Source of the DNA: Pararhodospirillum photometricum DSM 122
GTDB lineage: Bacteria > Pseudomonadota > Alphaproteobacteria > Rhodospirillales > Rhodospirillaceae
Direction: 5' to 3'
Length of the DNA stretch: 14,313 bases
NCBI RefSeq assembly: GCF_000284415.1
Contig: NC_017059.1
Span: 930,939 to 945,251 of the forward strand
Shown in pieces: positions 5,445 through 12,424 of this stretch; the stretch's first letter is position 1; each line of letters opens with the position of its first letter. Below the pieces are notes generated by a model, which had not been told where the DNA came from, made no database searches, and saw only the letters and a list, made by a program, of their open reading frames with translations. A program made the translations under genes and the position numbers.

Positions 5445-6643
5445 GCACCCCGCGCCCGACATGGGCTTTCTCGCTGTCGGCGGCTTTGCTGCTGATGGCG
5501 CCTTTTGACGTTCTCGCGTCGCTAGCGATGGACCTGTATCTCCCCGTCGTTCCCGCGATGCCCGGTCTTTTGAACACGACACCCTTTCTCATCCAACTCA
5601 CCCTGAGCCTGTACATGGGGATGCTCGGTGTGGGGCAGGTGATCTTCGGCCCGATGTCGGATCGGCTGGGGCGGCGGCCCGTGCTGTTGGTCGGTGGATC
5701 GGTTTTCGTTGTCGCCTCTCTCGGCGCGGCGTGCTCGTCCACGGCCACGGCCTTTGTCGCGTTTCGTCTGCTGCAAGCGATGGGGGCCTCGGCGGCCTTG
5801 GTGGCGACCTTCGCGACGGTTCGCGATGTTTATGGCCGCCGGCCCGAGGGCGTTGTCATTTACGGTCTTTTCAGTTCGATTCTGGCTTTCGTGCCCGCCC
5901 TTGGCCCCCTTGTGGGCGCGTTGATCGGGGCGTGTTGCGGGTGGCGGGCGATTTTTGTGGTGCTGGCTGTCCTGGCCGTGCCGGCGCTGGTGAATGCTGG
6001 GGTCCAATGGCCTGAAACCCGCCCGGTGGTGGCCGCCAAGACGCGCCGCTTCGTTCTGCCGATCGTCACCAGCGTGGCCTTTTGGGTTTACACGCTGGGC
6101 TTCAGTGCCGGCATGGGCACCTTCTTCGTCTTCTTTTCAACCGCCCCTCGTGTGCTCATCGGCCAAGCGGGCTTTTCCGAGGTCGGCTTCAGCGTGGCTT
6201 TTGCGGGCGTCGCGGTCGTCATGATCGTGACAACCCGTTTCGCTAAAGCCTTTGTCGCCCGCTGGGGCATCGCGGGATGCGTTGCGCGCGGGATGGTGCT
6301 GCTTGTGTGCGGGGCCGTCTTCCTGGCTCTCGGTGAACTCTTCGGCTCGCCCTCGGTCCTGACCTTCATTCTGCCCATGGGGGGGATGGCGGTTGGCATT
6401 GTGGTTACGGTGTCCGTGACCGCCAACGGGGCCCTCGCACGGTTCGACGACACCGCCGGATCGGCTGTCGCCCTCTACTTCTGTTTCCAAAGCCTGATCG
6501 TCAGCCTCGCCGGGACGGGGGCGGTCGCCCTGCTCAACGGCGACACGGCATGGCCGATCATCGGGTACGCCGTGACGATGGCGGGGCTGGTCCTGGCGGG
6601 GCTGGCGCTGCTGCGCGTCCGTCCCGGCGAGCGGCCCGCCTGA
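5441..6643 (+). CDS. floR: FloR/CmlA-type phenicol exporter (MFS drug:H+ antiporter)
   Basis: This 400-residue protein is predicted to have 12 membrane spans and belongs to the Bcr/CflA (DHA1) group of MFS exporters. The start MSTPRPTWAFSLSAALLLMA, the MDLYLPVVPAMPG segment, the MFS signature GPMSDRLGRRPVLL (70-83), the antiporter motif C region (VPALGPLVGALIG), and FVFFSTAPRVLIGQA match my memory of FloR very closely and CmlA less closely. Length agrees with both (FloR about 404). FloR and CmlA pump chloramphenicol, and FloR also florfenicol, out across the inner membrane. The upstream leader and hairpin suggest inducible translation. No resistance-cassette landmark (59-base element, IS, integron) is seen, so it appears to be a resident chromosomal homologue. 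Substrate range is inferred from similarity, and the symbol is by resemblance. Confidence 0.85.
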   Translation: MSTPRPTWAFSLSAALLLMAPFDVLASLAMDLYLPVVPAMPGLLNTTPFLIQLTLSLYMGMLGVGQVIFGPMSDRLGRRPVLLVGGSVFVVASLGAACSSTATAFVAFRLLQAMGASAALVATFATVRDVYGRRPEGVVIYGLFSSILAFVPALGPLVGALIGACCGWRAIFVVLAVLAVPALVNAGVQWPETRPVVAAKTRRFVLPIVTSVAFWVYTLGFSAGMGTFFVFFSTAPRVLIGQAGFSEVGFSVAFAGVAVVMIVTTRFAKAFVARWGIAGCVARGMVLLVCGAVFLALGELFGSPSVLTFILPMGGMAVGIVVTVSVTANGALARFDDTAGSAVALYFCFQSLIVSLAGTGAVALLNGDTAWPIIGYAVTMAGLVLAGLALLRVRPGERPA

Positions 6644-6681
6644 GCGGGGGCCGACAGGACGGCGCGTCTCCCCGTGGTTTT

Positions 6682-7362
6682 CTAGCGCCGTTGATCGGTG
6701 AGCAGGGCCCGGCAGTCGGCGAGGCGGATATCCTCCAGGCTGTCCACCACCCGGGCCGCTCCGGGAAAACGCTCATGCCGGCTGTAGGTGGCGCGGGTGA
6801 CCAAGCACTGCAAGCCAGCCGCCCTTGCAGCGGCCAGGCCAATCGCGCTGTCCTCAATGGCCAGGGCTTGGTCAGGGTCCAGGCCCAAACTGGAGAGGGC
6901 GAGGCGATAGATGGCGGGGTCGGGCTTGCGCCGTGCCACCTGATCGCCGGCAAAAATGTGGATCCGCTGGGCCCGGGCCGGTCCCAGGCCAGCGACCACG
7001 GCCCGCACCGAGCGTTCCTCCGACGTTGAGCACACCCCAATGTCCAAGCCAGCCGCCAGAGCCTCGTCCACCAGCCGCTCGACGCCGGGCCGCAAGGGAA
7101 CCGCCCCTCTCGCCACCAGGGCGATGAAGTGGTCGGTTTTGCGCTGGTGCAGATCGGCAATCACCGGTTCGGGGAGTTCGGGGCCGAAGTGGCGGCGCAG
7201 GCGATGACGCCCGCCTCCGGTGTCGAGCAAGCTGCCGTAGTGGTCCACCGACCAATGATCGGTCAGGCCGGCATCGGTAAAGGCATGGTTAAAGGCCACC
7301 CGATGGCCGTCGCGTTCGGTGTCGGCCAACACGCCATCGCAATCAAACAACAACGCTCGCAT
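6682..7362 (-). CDS. cbbY: CbbY-like HAD phosphatase (xylulose-1,5-bisphosphate phosphatase type)
   Basis: This 226-residue HAD hydrolase has a C1-type cap. Motif I is DCDGVLADTE (nucleophile Asp7, acid Asp9), motif II is CSTSEERSV (111-119), motif III contains Lys146 in RRKPDPAIY, and motif IV is AIEDSAIGLAAARAAG (Glu170, Asp171). The phrases GVCSTS, IFAGDxVxRRKPDPAIY and LVTRATYS are characteristic of bacterial and chloroplast CbbY. CbbY removes the Rubisco inhibitor xylulose-1,5-bisphosphate. Start 7362 is chosen over 7434 because it opens directly on motif I and has AAAGGA before it. It lies 68 bp after cysNC on the same strand and converges on the exporter. Another sugar-phosphate phosphatase role is possible. 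Confidence 0.75.
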   Translation of the reverse strand: MRALLFDCDGVLADTERDGHRVAFNHAFTDAGLTDHWSVDHYGSLLDTGGGRHRLRRHFGPELPEPVIADLHQRKTDHFIALVARGAVPLRPGVERLVDEALAAGLDIGVCSTSEERSVRAVVAGLGPARAQRIHIFAGDQVARRKPDPAIYRLALSSLGLDPDQALAIEDSAIGLAAARAAGLQCLVTRATYSRHERFPGAARVVDSLEDIRLADCRALLTDQRR

Positions 7363-7430
7363 GGGGGTCCTTTCGTTTGGGGGGCGCCCAGGGAGGAGGG
7401 AAAGGAGGGAACTCCCTTCCTTGCCCGTCC

Positions 7431-9338
7431 TCAAATCATCGCCCGCGCCCGCAACAACGCAATCACCTCGTCGGCTAACACGTCAGGATCCTGCTGATCC
7501 GTCGCGACCCGCAAGTCCGGCGCCTCGGGCGGCTCGTAAGGACTGCCCAGGCCGGTAAAGTTGGGAATCAGCCCGGCGCGGGCCTTGGCATAGAGCCCCT
7601 TGGGATCGCGCGCCTCGCAGACCGCCAGCGGGGCATCGACAAAAATCTCCACGAACAGGCCCTCGTCCATCAGATCCCGCGCCATCTGCCGCTCGGCTCG
7701 GAAAGGCGAAATGAAGCTCACCAGGGTGATCAGCCCGGCCTCGGTCATCAGCCGGGCCACCTCGGCCACGCGACGGATGTTTTCCACGCGATCGGCGTCG
7801 GTGAAGCCAAGATCCCGGTTTAATCCATGGCGCACATTGTCACCGTCCAACAACATGGTGTGGTGCCCCAGCCCATGCAAGCGCTGTTCGACCCGATCGG
7901 CCAAGGTGGATTTGCCCGAGCCCGACAGCCCGGTGAACCACAGTACGGCCGGCTTCTGTCCCTTGGCGGCGGCGCGGGCGGTACGATCAATGCGGGTTGG
8001 CTGCCAGTGGATATTGGCGGCGCGGCGCAGCGGGAAGTCGATCATGCCACACCCCACGGTGGCATTGCTCAGGCGGTCAATCAGGATGAAACCGCCCATG
8101 TCCCGGTTTTCCCGGTAGGGATCGAAGGCCACTGCCCGGTCAAAGGACAAGGTACACACCCCGACCTCGTTCATGTCCAAGGTCCGGGCCGCCAATGGGG
8201 TGAGGGTTGAGACGTCCAGGCGGTGTTTGAGCGCCGTCACCTTGGCTCCGGTCTCGGCGGTGCCAATCCGCGCCAAGTAGGGGCGGCCGGGCAACAGCGG
8301 GGCCGGGTCCATCCACACCACATGGGCCGACACCTGATCGCTAACCGGGCACGGTGCCCGGGCCAGGGTCAGGACATCGCCGCGTGCCACATCGACCGGG
8401 TCCTGCAACACCAAGGTCACCGACTGCCCGGCGCGGGCGCTTTCCAAGTCGCCGTCGGCGGTGACGATGCGGGCCAGTCGCGAGGTTTGTCCCGAGGGCC
8501 ACACCGCCAGGGGGTCCCCGACCGAGACCATGCCGCCAACAATCAAGCCGGTCTGTCCGCGAAACCCGGCATCGGGTCGGCTGACCCCTTGCACGGGAAA
8601 GCGAAACGGCCCCAGCACCGGGTCGGTGAGCGGCGCCAGGGTTTCCAGGTGGTCCAGCAAGGAGGGGCCGGCATGCCAGGGGGCTTCGTCGGCCGGCCGG
8701 GTCACATTGGCCCCCGTCAGGGCCGACAGCGGCAAACAGGTGAGATCGGGCAGATCCAGGCGGGCGGCAAAAGCCCGGGCGTCGTCGGCAATGCGCCGGA
8801 ACACCGCCTCGTCCCAGCCCACCAGATCCATCTTATTGACCGCCACCACCGCGTGGCGCAGGCCCATCAGCGACAGCAGCACGGCGTGGCGATGGGTTTG
8901 CGCCAGCAGGCCCAGGCGGGCGTCCACCAGCAACACCGCCACGTCGGCCGTTGAGGCGGCCGTGGCCATGTTGCGGGTGTATTGCGGGTGGCCCGGGGTG
9001 TCGGCCAGGATGAAACGGCGCCGAGGCGTGGAAAAATAGCGGTAGGCGACGTCGATGGTAATGCCCTGCTCGCGCTCGGCGGCGAGGCCGTCCACCAGCA
9101 AGGCGAAATCCAAGTGGTCGGGGCCGGTGGTGCCGTGGCGGGCCGAGTCCGTGCGCAGGGCTGCCAGTTGGTCATCATAGAGGGCTTGGGCGTCGTGGAG
9201 CAGGCGGCCGATCAGGGTCGATTTGCCGTCATCGACCGAGCCGCAGGTCAGCACCCGCAGCAAGGGCCGTTGCTCCCGTTGAGCCAGGCGCGCGGCAAGG
9301 GAGGGGGAAGAGGGGGAGGGGGGAGAGCCGGCGCGCAT
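7431..9338 (-). CDS. cysNC: bifunctional sulfate adenylyltransferase subunit 1 / APS kinase (CysNC)
   Basis: This 635-residue fusion has a CysN GTPase at about residues 25-450. Its motifs are the P-loop GSVDDGKST at 33-41, DTPGH at 113-117 and NKMD at 168-171. A CysC APS kinase follows from about 455 to the end, with P-loop GLSGSGKST at 470-478, DGDNVRHGLNRDLGF and the SFISPFRAER substrate loop. CysN uses GTP to drive CysD in making APS from sulfate and ATP, and the CysC part phosphorylates APS to PAPS. The enzyme is cytoplasmic. The ATG overlaps the cysD stop by one base (TGATG) and is preceded by AAGGAGGG inside cysD, so the pair is translationally coupled. The N-terminus is Ser/Pro-rich (residues 3-13). 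All key motifs look intact. Confidence 0.96.
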   Translation of the reverse strand: MRAGSPPSPSSPSLAARLAQREQRPLLRVLTCGSVDDGKSTLIGRLLHDAQALYDDQLAALRTDSARHGTTGPDHLDFALLVDGLAAEREQGITIDVAYRYFSTPRRRFILADTPGHPQYTRNMATAASTADVAVLLVDARLGLLAQTHRHAVLLSLMGLRHAVVAVNKMDLVGWDEAVFRRIADDARAFAARLDLPDLTCLPLSALTGANVTRPADEAPWHAGPSLLDHLETLAPLTDPVLGPFRFPVQGVSRPDAGFRGQTGLIVGGMVSVGDPLAVWPSGQTSRLARIVTADGDLESARAGQSVTLVLQDPVDVARGDVLTLARAPCPVSDQVSAHVVWMDPAPLLPGRPYLARIGTAETGAKVTALKHRLDVSTLTPLAARTLDMNEVGVCTLSFDRAVAFDPYRENRDMGGFILIDRLSNATVGCGMIDFPLRRAANIHWQPTRIDRTARAAAKGQKPAVLWFTGLSGSGKSTLADRVEQRLHGLGHHTMLLDGDNVRHGLNRDLGFTDADRVENIRRVAEVARLMTEAGLITLVSFISPFRAERQMARDLMDEGLFVEIFVDAPLAVCEARDPKGLYAKARAGLIPNFTGLGSPYEPPEAPDLRVATDQQDPDVLADEVIALLRARAMI

Positions 9339-10321
9339 CAGAAGTAGCCCTCCTTTTTCTTGGCTTCCATTGAGGCGCCGCCCTCGCCGTCGATCAAGCG
9401 GCCCTGGCGCTCGCTGGTGCGGGTGGCCAGCATTTCCTCGATCACGGCTTCCAGGGTCTCGGCGTGGCTCTCAATGGCACCGGTCAGGGGGTAGCAGCCC
9501 AGGGTGCGAAAGCGAACCCAGCGCTGTTGCGGGATCTCGCCGGGCTGAAGCGGCAAGCGCTCGTCATCAACCAGGATCCAGGCCCCATCCCGCTTCACCA
9601 CCGGCCGCGGCCGGGCGAAGTAGAGAGGAACCACCGGAATGTTTTCCTGATAAATGTACAACCAGACATCAAGTTCGGTCCAGTTGGACAAGGGGAATAC
9701 CCGCAGACTCTCACCCGGGGCGACGTGGCCATTGTACAGCCGCCACAGCTCGGGGCGCTGGGCGCGCGGCTCCCAGGCGTGGGTGCGGGTCCGAAAGGAA
9801 AAGACCCGCTCCTTGGCCCGGCTCTTTTCCTCGTCGCGCCGCGCGCCACCCAACGCGGCATCAAAGCCGTGGCGCTCCAGGGCCTGCTTCAGCGCCTCGG
9901 TTTTCATGACGGCGGTATGGACCGCCCCGCCGTGGCTGACCGGCCCGATCCCCTGACGCACGCCGTCTTCATTGATGTGCACGATCAAGTCGAGATCGAG
10001 CGCCCGGGCCTGGTCGTCGCGAAAGGCGATCATCTCGCGAAACTTCCAGGTTGTGTCCACATGCAAGACCGGGAACGGCAGACGCCCCGGATAAAACGCC
10101 TTGCGCGCCAGATGGAGCAGAACCGAGCTGTCCTTGCCGATGGAGTAGAGCAACACCGGTGCGCGACACTGAGCGACCACCTCGCGCAAGATGTGGATGC
10201 TCTCGGCTTCAAGCTGGCGCAGGGAGGGCAGGGGGGCCGGGGGGGACGCCGACATGAAACAGGCTGCCTTGGCTGTCTTGGAGGAGCGCTTGTTGTGCGC
10301 CTTAGCGCCTATTTTGTCCAT
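9338..10321 (-). CDS. cysD: sulfate adenylyltransferase subunit 2 (CysD)
   Basis: CysD is the catalytic subunit of ATP sulfurylase and forms a complex with CysN. The protein has the family core from [18 protein letters not shown] onward, the PP-loop SIGKDSS at residues 60-66 (ATP pyrophosphate binding), [27 protein letters not shown] sequence and the [13 protein letters not shown] end region. With the ATG at 10321 it has 327 residues, including a basic 22-residue extension. AAAGGG seven to eight bases upstream supports this start. An internal ATG at 10255 would give 305 residues, nearer to the usual length, but lacks a good ribosome binding site. It is the first gene of the cysD-cysNC(-cbbY) cluster. 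Confidence 0.95.
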   Translation of the reverse strand: MDKIGAKAHNKRSSKTAKAACFMSASPPAPLPSLRQLEAESIHILREVVAQCRAPVLLYSIGKDSSVLLHLARKAFYPGRLPFPVLHVDTTWKFREMIAFRDDQARALDLDLIVHINEDGVRQGIGPVSHGGAVHTAVMKTEALKQALERHGFDAALGGARRDEEKSRAKERVFSFRTRTHAWEPRAQRPELWRLYNGHVAPGESLRVFPLSNWTELDVWLYIYQENIPVVPLYFARPRPVVKRDGAWILVDDERLPLQPGEIPQQRWVRFRTLGCYPLTGAIESHAETLEAVIEEMLATRTSERQGRLIDGEGGASMEAKKKEGYF

Positions 10322-10348
10322 GCCCCACCCTTTTGATGCCCCAGGAAA

Positions 10349-10372
10349 GGCGGGGTCTGAGGAGGCCCCGCC
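10349..10372. repeat. hairpin in cysD leader; palindromic repeat, copy D (diverged)
   Basis: GGCGGGG (10349-10355) pairs perfectly with CCCCGCC (10366-10372) around a 10-base loop. Within it GGGGTCTGAGGAGGC (10352-10366) differs at one base from the 15-mer seen at 5244 and 11663, so it belongs to the same family. On the minus strand it sits 27 bases before the cysD start and could act as a leader hairpin. On the plus strand it is followed by a T-rich stretch. Confidence 0.45.
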
Positions 10373-10439
10373 CCCCCTGTCTTCTCTTTACTTTTTTACG
10401 CTTTTTTTCCCAATGCCCTGCCCTGGCCATGCGTCAGGG

Positions 10440-10468
10440 TTGACGCGGTATCCCGAGAAACGTATCGT
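10440..10468 (+). promoter_or_regulatory. candidate promoter of the Bax-like gene
   Basis: TTGACG (10440-10445) matches five of six -35 bases. After exactly 17 bases comes TATCGT (10463-10468), which matches four of six -10 bases. The predicted start near 10475 gives a leader of about 220 bases containing two hairpins. The inverted repeat at 10449-10495 straddles this promoter. Confidence 0.4.
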
Positions 10469-10495
10469 CTTTTATCGAAAATAAATCTCGGGATA
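10449..10495. promoter_or_regulatory. perfect 10-bp inverted repeat, operator candidate
   Basis: TATCCCGAGA (10449-10458) and TCTCGGGATA (10486-10495) are exact inverted copies with 27 bases between them and centres 37 bp apart. One arm lies in the promoter spacer and the other just past the predicted start of the plus-strand transcript, in the A/T-rich core of the divergent region. This geometry suits a regulator that represses or switches between cysD and the Bax-like gene. No regulator is identified. Confidence 0.45.
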
Positions 10496-10585
10496 AATCC
10501 GGGCCGGAACAGGACGCTTTCCGGCAAATGGTCCCCAAGTCCGTAAAGTCGTATCTTCGGCTCGTTGGACCCCACCCGTCGTCCA

Positions 10586-10615
10586 GGCAAGGATAAGCAA
10601 CGCGATATCCTTGCC
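10586..10615. repeat. perfect 10-bp inverted repeat in the Bax-like gene leader
   Basis: GGCAAGGATA (10586-10595) and TATCCTTGCC (10606-10615) are exact inverted copies around a 10-base loop. Neither strand has a T tract after it, so a simple terminator is unlikely. It lies 82 bases before the ATG at 10698 and could be an RNA stem or a protein binding site. Confidence 0.45.
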
Positions 10616-10697
10616 CCCCATTCACGCAGACCGTCAGCTCTCCTCTCACGACCCCCTGTTTTTGTCTGAGCGGTCGCCTGTTGGAAGGAATACGGCC

Positions 10698-11558
10698 ATG
10701 CGCGATCTTCGCGTTGCTGGATTCTTCGTAGTGCCTAGAGGAGCCTCTCTTCCTCGCCGCCTTATGCCTTTCGTTATAGCCCTTGCCCTGACCCTCCCCG
10801 GACTGGGGACCGCCCGGGCCGCCAATGGCGAGACCTTCCGGGCTCTCTCGCCGGAAGCCTCCCTGACCCCCTTGATCCAAGGCGAGAGCATCGCCCCCGA
10901 GGATCATCCCGCCATCGTCGAGGAAGCCCTCCAGGCCCTGGACTATAGTCTGGACGCGGTGCGCGATGGTTTCGTTGAAGTGCCGCCGGTGTTCCTCGCC
11001 CGGGTTCCCACCGACCTCAACACCCTGGGGTGGGGAGAGACCCGCAAGACCACCTTTCAAAAAGTGCTGCTGCCCCTGATCCTGGCCGTTAACGCCGACA
11101 TCACCGAGGAGCGGGCCCGCCTGTTGGATCTTCAGGCCAGCCTCGCCCAGGGACAGCCCCTCACCCGCTTGGACCAGGACTGGCTGGCCCGCCTTGCCGA
11201 CCGCTACGAGATCGCGAGCCCCAGCCCCGAGGCCCTCCTGATCCGGGTTGATGCGGTTCCCCCCTCTCTTGCCCTGGGGCAGTCCGCCCTCGAAACCGGC
11301 TGGGGGGCGCCCGCCTTGTGCTGGAAACCCAAAACCTCTTCGGACACGTCGGGGGCGGGCGCTTTGACACCTTGCTGGACGCGGTCCACGCCTACGTCCA
11401 CAACCTCAACACCCATCCGCAGTACGAGGGGTTCCGCCTCGCGCGGTCCCAGGCCCGAGCCGAGGGCGAAAAAACCCTCGACGGCGATCGCCTCGCCGCC
11501 ACCCTTCGGGGCTACTCCACCCGCGGCATGGCCTATGTCGCCGACCTGCGCGCCTTGA
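10698..11558 (+). CDS. Bax-like glucosaminidase, N-terminal part of a frameshifted gene
   Basis: The ATG at 10698 has GGAAGGA eight bases upstream. The product begins with a long, probably cleavable signal sequence (hydrophobic LMPFVIALALTLPG, then TARA). Residues ~55-205 match the Bax family layout: VPPVFLARVPTDL, KTTFQKVLLPLILAVNADI, then PSLALGQSALETGWG with the catalytic Glu of the GH73-type glucosaminidase fold. Such proteins are periplasmic and probably cleave peptidoglycan. After Trp-Gly at 11301-11306 the frame turns into Pro/Thr/Ser-rich nonsense and stops at 11558, while the true continuation lies in another frame. As written, the product would have a scrambled C-terminus. A sequencing error in the G run is possible. 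Confidence 0.7.
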   Translation: MRDLRVAGFFVVPRGASLPRRLMPFVIALALTLPGLGTARAANGETFRALSPEASLTPLIQGESIAPEDHPAIVEEALQALDYSLDAVRDGFVEVPPVFLARVPTDLNTLGWGETRKTTFQKVLLPLILAVNADITEERARLLDLQASLAQGQPLTRLDQDWLARLADRYEIASPSPEALLIRVDAVPPSLALGQSALETGWGAPALCWKPKTSSDTSGAGALTPCWTRSTPTSTTSTPIRSTRGSASRGPRPEPRAKKPSTAIASPPPFGATPPAAWPMSPTCAP

Positions 11559-11638
11559 TGCGCGACAACACCATGGCCAGCCTCGATGGGGCCCGCCTCG
11601 GTCGGGTCACGCCACGGCGCTGGGCCCAGGCCTGGTAA
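11309..11638 (+). pseudogene. C-terminal part of the Bax-like glucosaminidase gene, shifted frame
   Basis: The frame ending in TAA at 11636-11638 reads ARLVLETQNLFGHVGGG, then RFDTLLDAVHAYVHNLNTHP and YEGFRLARSQARAEG, ending RRWAQAW. This is the normal second half of a Bax-type glucosaminidase (NLFG motif, repeated-visit loop, HNLNTH helix). It joins the upstream frame exactly if one G is added to the six-G run at 11302-11307, giving ETGWGGARLVLETQNLFG. The two parts together would encode about 313 residues, a normal length. No start or ribosome binding site supports it as a separate gene. Confidence 0.7.
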
Positions 11639-11662
11639 CCCGCCCACGCCCTCAGGGAACGA

Positions 11663-11705
11663 GGGGTCTGGGGAGGCTCGCCTCCCCAGACTTCCCTTCG
11701 CCCCC
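11663..11705. repeat. palindromic intergenic repeat, copy B (best preserved)
   Basis: GTCTGGGGAGGC (11666-11677) and GCCTCCCCAGAC (11680-11691) are a perfect 12-bp inverted repeat with almost no loop, extendable by three more pairs if G-U is allowed. It starts 25 bases after the Bax-like gene stop. The flank TTCCCTTCG (11692-11700) is shared with copy C. It could form a very stable mRNA 3' hairpin. There is no T tract after it, so rho-independent termination is not assured. Confidence 0.65.
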
Positions 11706-11797
11706 CGGGCTCCCGCGCGACGGCAGACTCGACCAACACGCTCCAGAGCCTTAGGCTTTCAGGCGAAGCAGACAGGTCCTCGCGGGGAGTATCTTGC

Positions 11798-12424
11798 ATG
11801 TCTCAAGGCCGATTGGCCGGGCTGGCCCGGCGCCTGGGCGGCGCCGTTTTCGCCCTCCTTGTTTTGTTTGGCGTCGCGTTCGCGGGACGCGCCTTTTTGT
11901 TGCCCGGGTTCGACCTGGGGCCCCAGACCGGCATTGGCGGGCCCTTTACCCTGGTGGACGGGAGCGGGACCACCGTGACCGAAAAAACCTATGCCGGACG
12001 CTTCTTGCTGGTCTTCTTCGGGTACACCTTCTGCCCGGACGTGTGCCCGACTGATCTCGCCATTCTGGGGCGTACCTTGGACCTGCTGCCCCCTGAAGCC
12101 CGGGGCCGGGTGGCACCGCTGTTCATCTCGGTTGATCCCGAGCGCGACACCCCTGAAAGCGTGAGCCAGTATGCCAAGGCCTTTCACCCGGCCCTGATCG
12201 GCCTTACCGGCACCCCAGAGCAGGTGGCGGCAGTAACCCGAGCCTATCGGGCCCAGTATCAGCGGGTAGAAGCGCAAAACGGCGGGGTTTATACCATCGA
12301 TCACTCGGCCTACACCTACCTGATGGGGCCCGACGGCCGGTTTCTTGCGCACTTCGAGCACGCCACACGGCCCGAGACCATGGCAGCCGTCCTGCGCAAG
12401 GTGATGGGATTGCCCGCATCGTGA
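11798..12424 (+). CDS. Sco1/SenC family copper-binding thioredoxin-like protein
   Basis: This 208-residue protein has an N-terminal membrane anchor (VFALLVLFGVAFAGRAFLL, about residues 17-35) and a periplasmic thioredoxin fold. The copper ligands are all present: FCPDVCP with Cys79 and Cys83, and His169 in YTIDHSAYTYLM. SVDPERDTPE (111-120) is the usual family loop. Sco proteins deliver copper to, or reduce thiols of, the CuA site of cytochrome c oxidase, and some serve in photosynthetic or redox signalling. GGGGAG eight bases before the ATG supports the start. Its TGA overlaps the GTG of cobB as GTGA, so the two are probably co-translated, though they share no pathway that I know of. Confidence 0.92.
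   Translation: MSQGRLAGLARRLGGAVFALLVLFGVAFAGRAFLLPGFDLGPQTGIGGPFTLVDGSGTTVTEKTYAGRFLLVFFGYTFCPDVCPTDLAILGRTLDLLPPEARGRVAPLFISVDPERDTPESVSQYAKAFHPALIGLTGTPEQVAAVTRAYRAQYQRVEAQNGGVYTIDHSAYTYLMGPDGRFLAHFEHATRPETMAAVLRKVMGLPAS

Larger units (their letters stand above)
10322..10697. other. 376-bp divergent intergenic region upstream of cysD and the Bax-like gene
   Basis: No gene is supported here. The stretch contains, in order: the hairpin repeat in the cysD leader (10349-10372); T-rich DNA (10381-10410); a plus-strand promoter candidate (10440-10468) overlapped by a perfect 10-bp inverted repeat (10449-10495); a 7-bp hairpin GCCGGAA/TTCCGGC (10503-10509 with 10519-10525); and a perfect 10-bp hairpin (10586-10615). 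The patch 10449-10500 is much more A/T-rich than its surroundings and is the likely place for the cysD promoter on the minus strand, though I could not fix its boxes. Confidence 0.5.

Noticed and set aside
5389..5508. 39-codon ORF starting ATG 5389 that overlaps the exporter start
   Set aside because: No ribosome binding site precedes it (T/C-rich DNA), and it runs deep into the exporter gene in another frame.
8223..8954. Plus-strand open frame inside cysNC, and a similar one at 9464-10336 inside cysD
   Set aside because: Both are antisense to genes with complete catalytic motifs and encode low-complexity Gln/His/Arg/Gly-rich sequence.
12350..12421. Cobalamin riboswitch upstream of cobB
   Set aside because: cobB starts inside the sco stop codon, leaving no untranslated leader, and no B12-box-like sequence was seen nearby.
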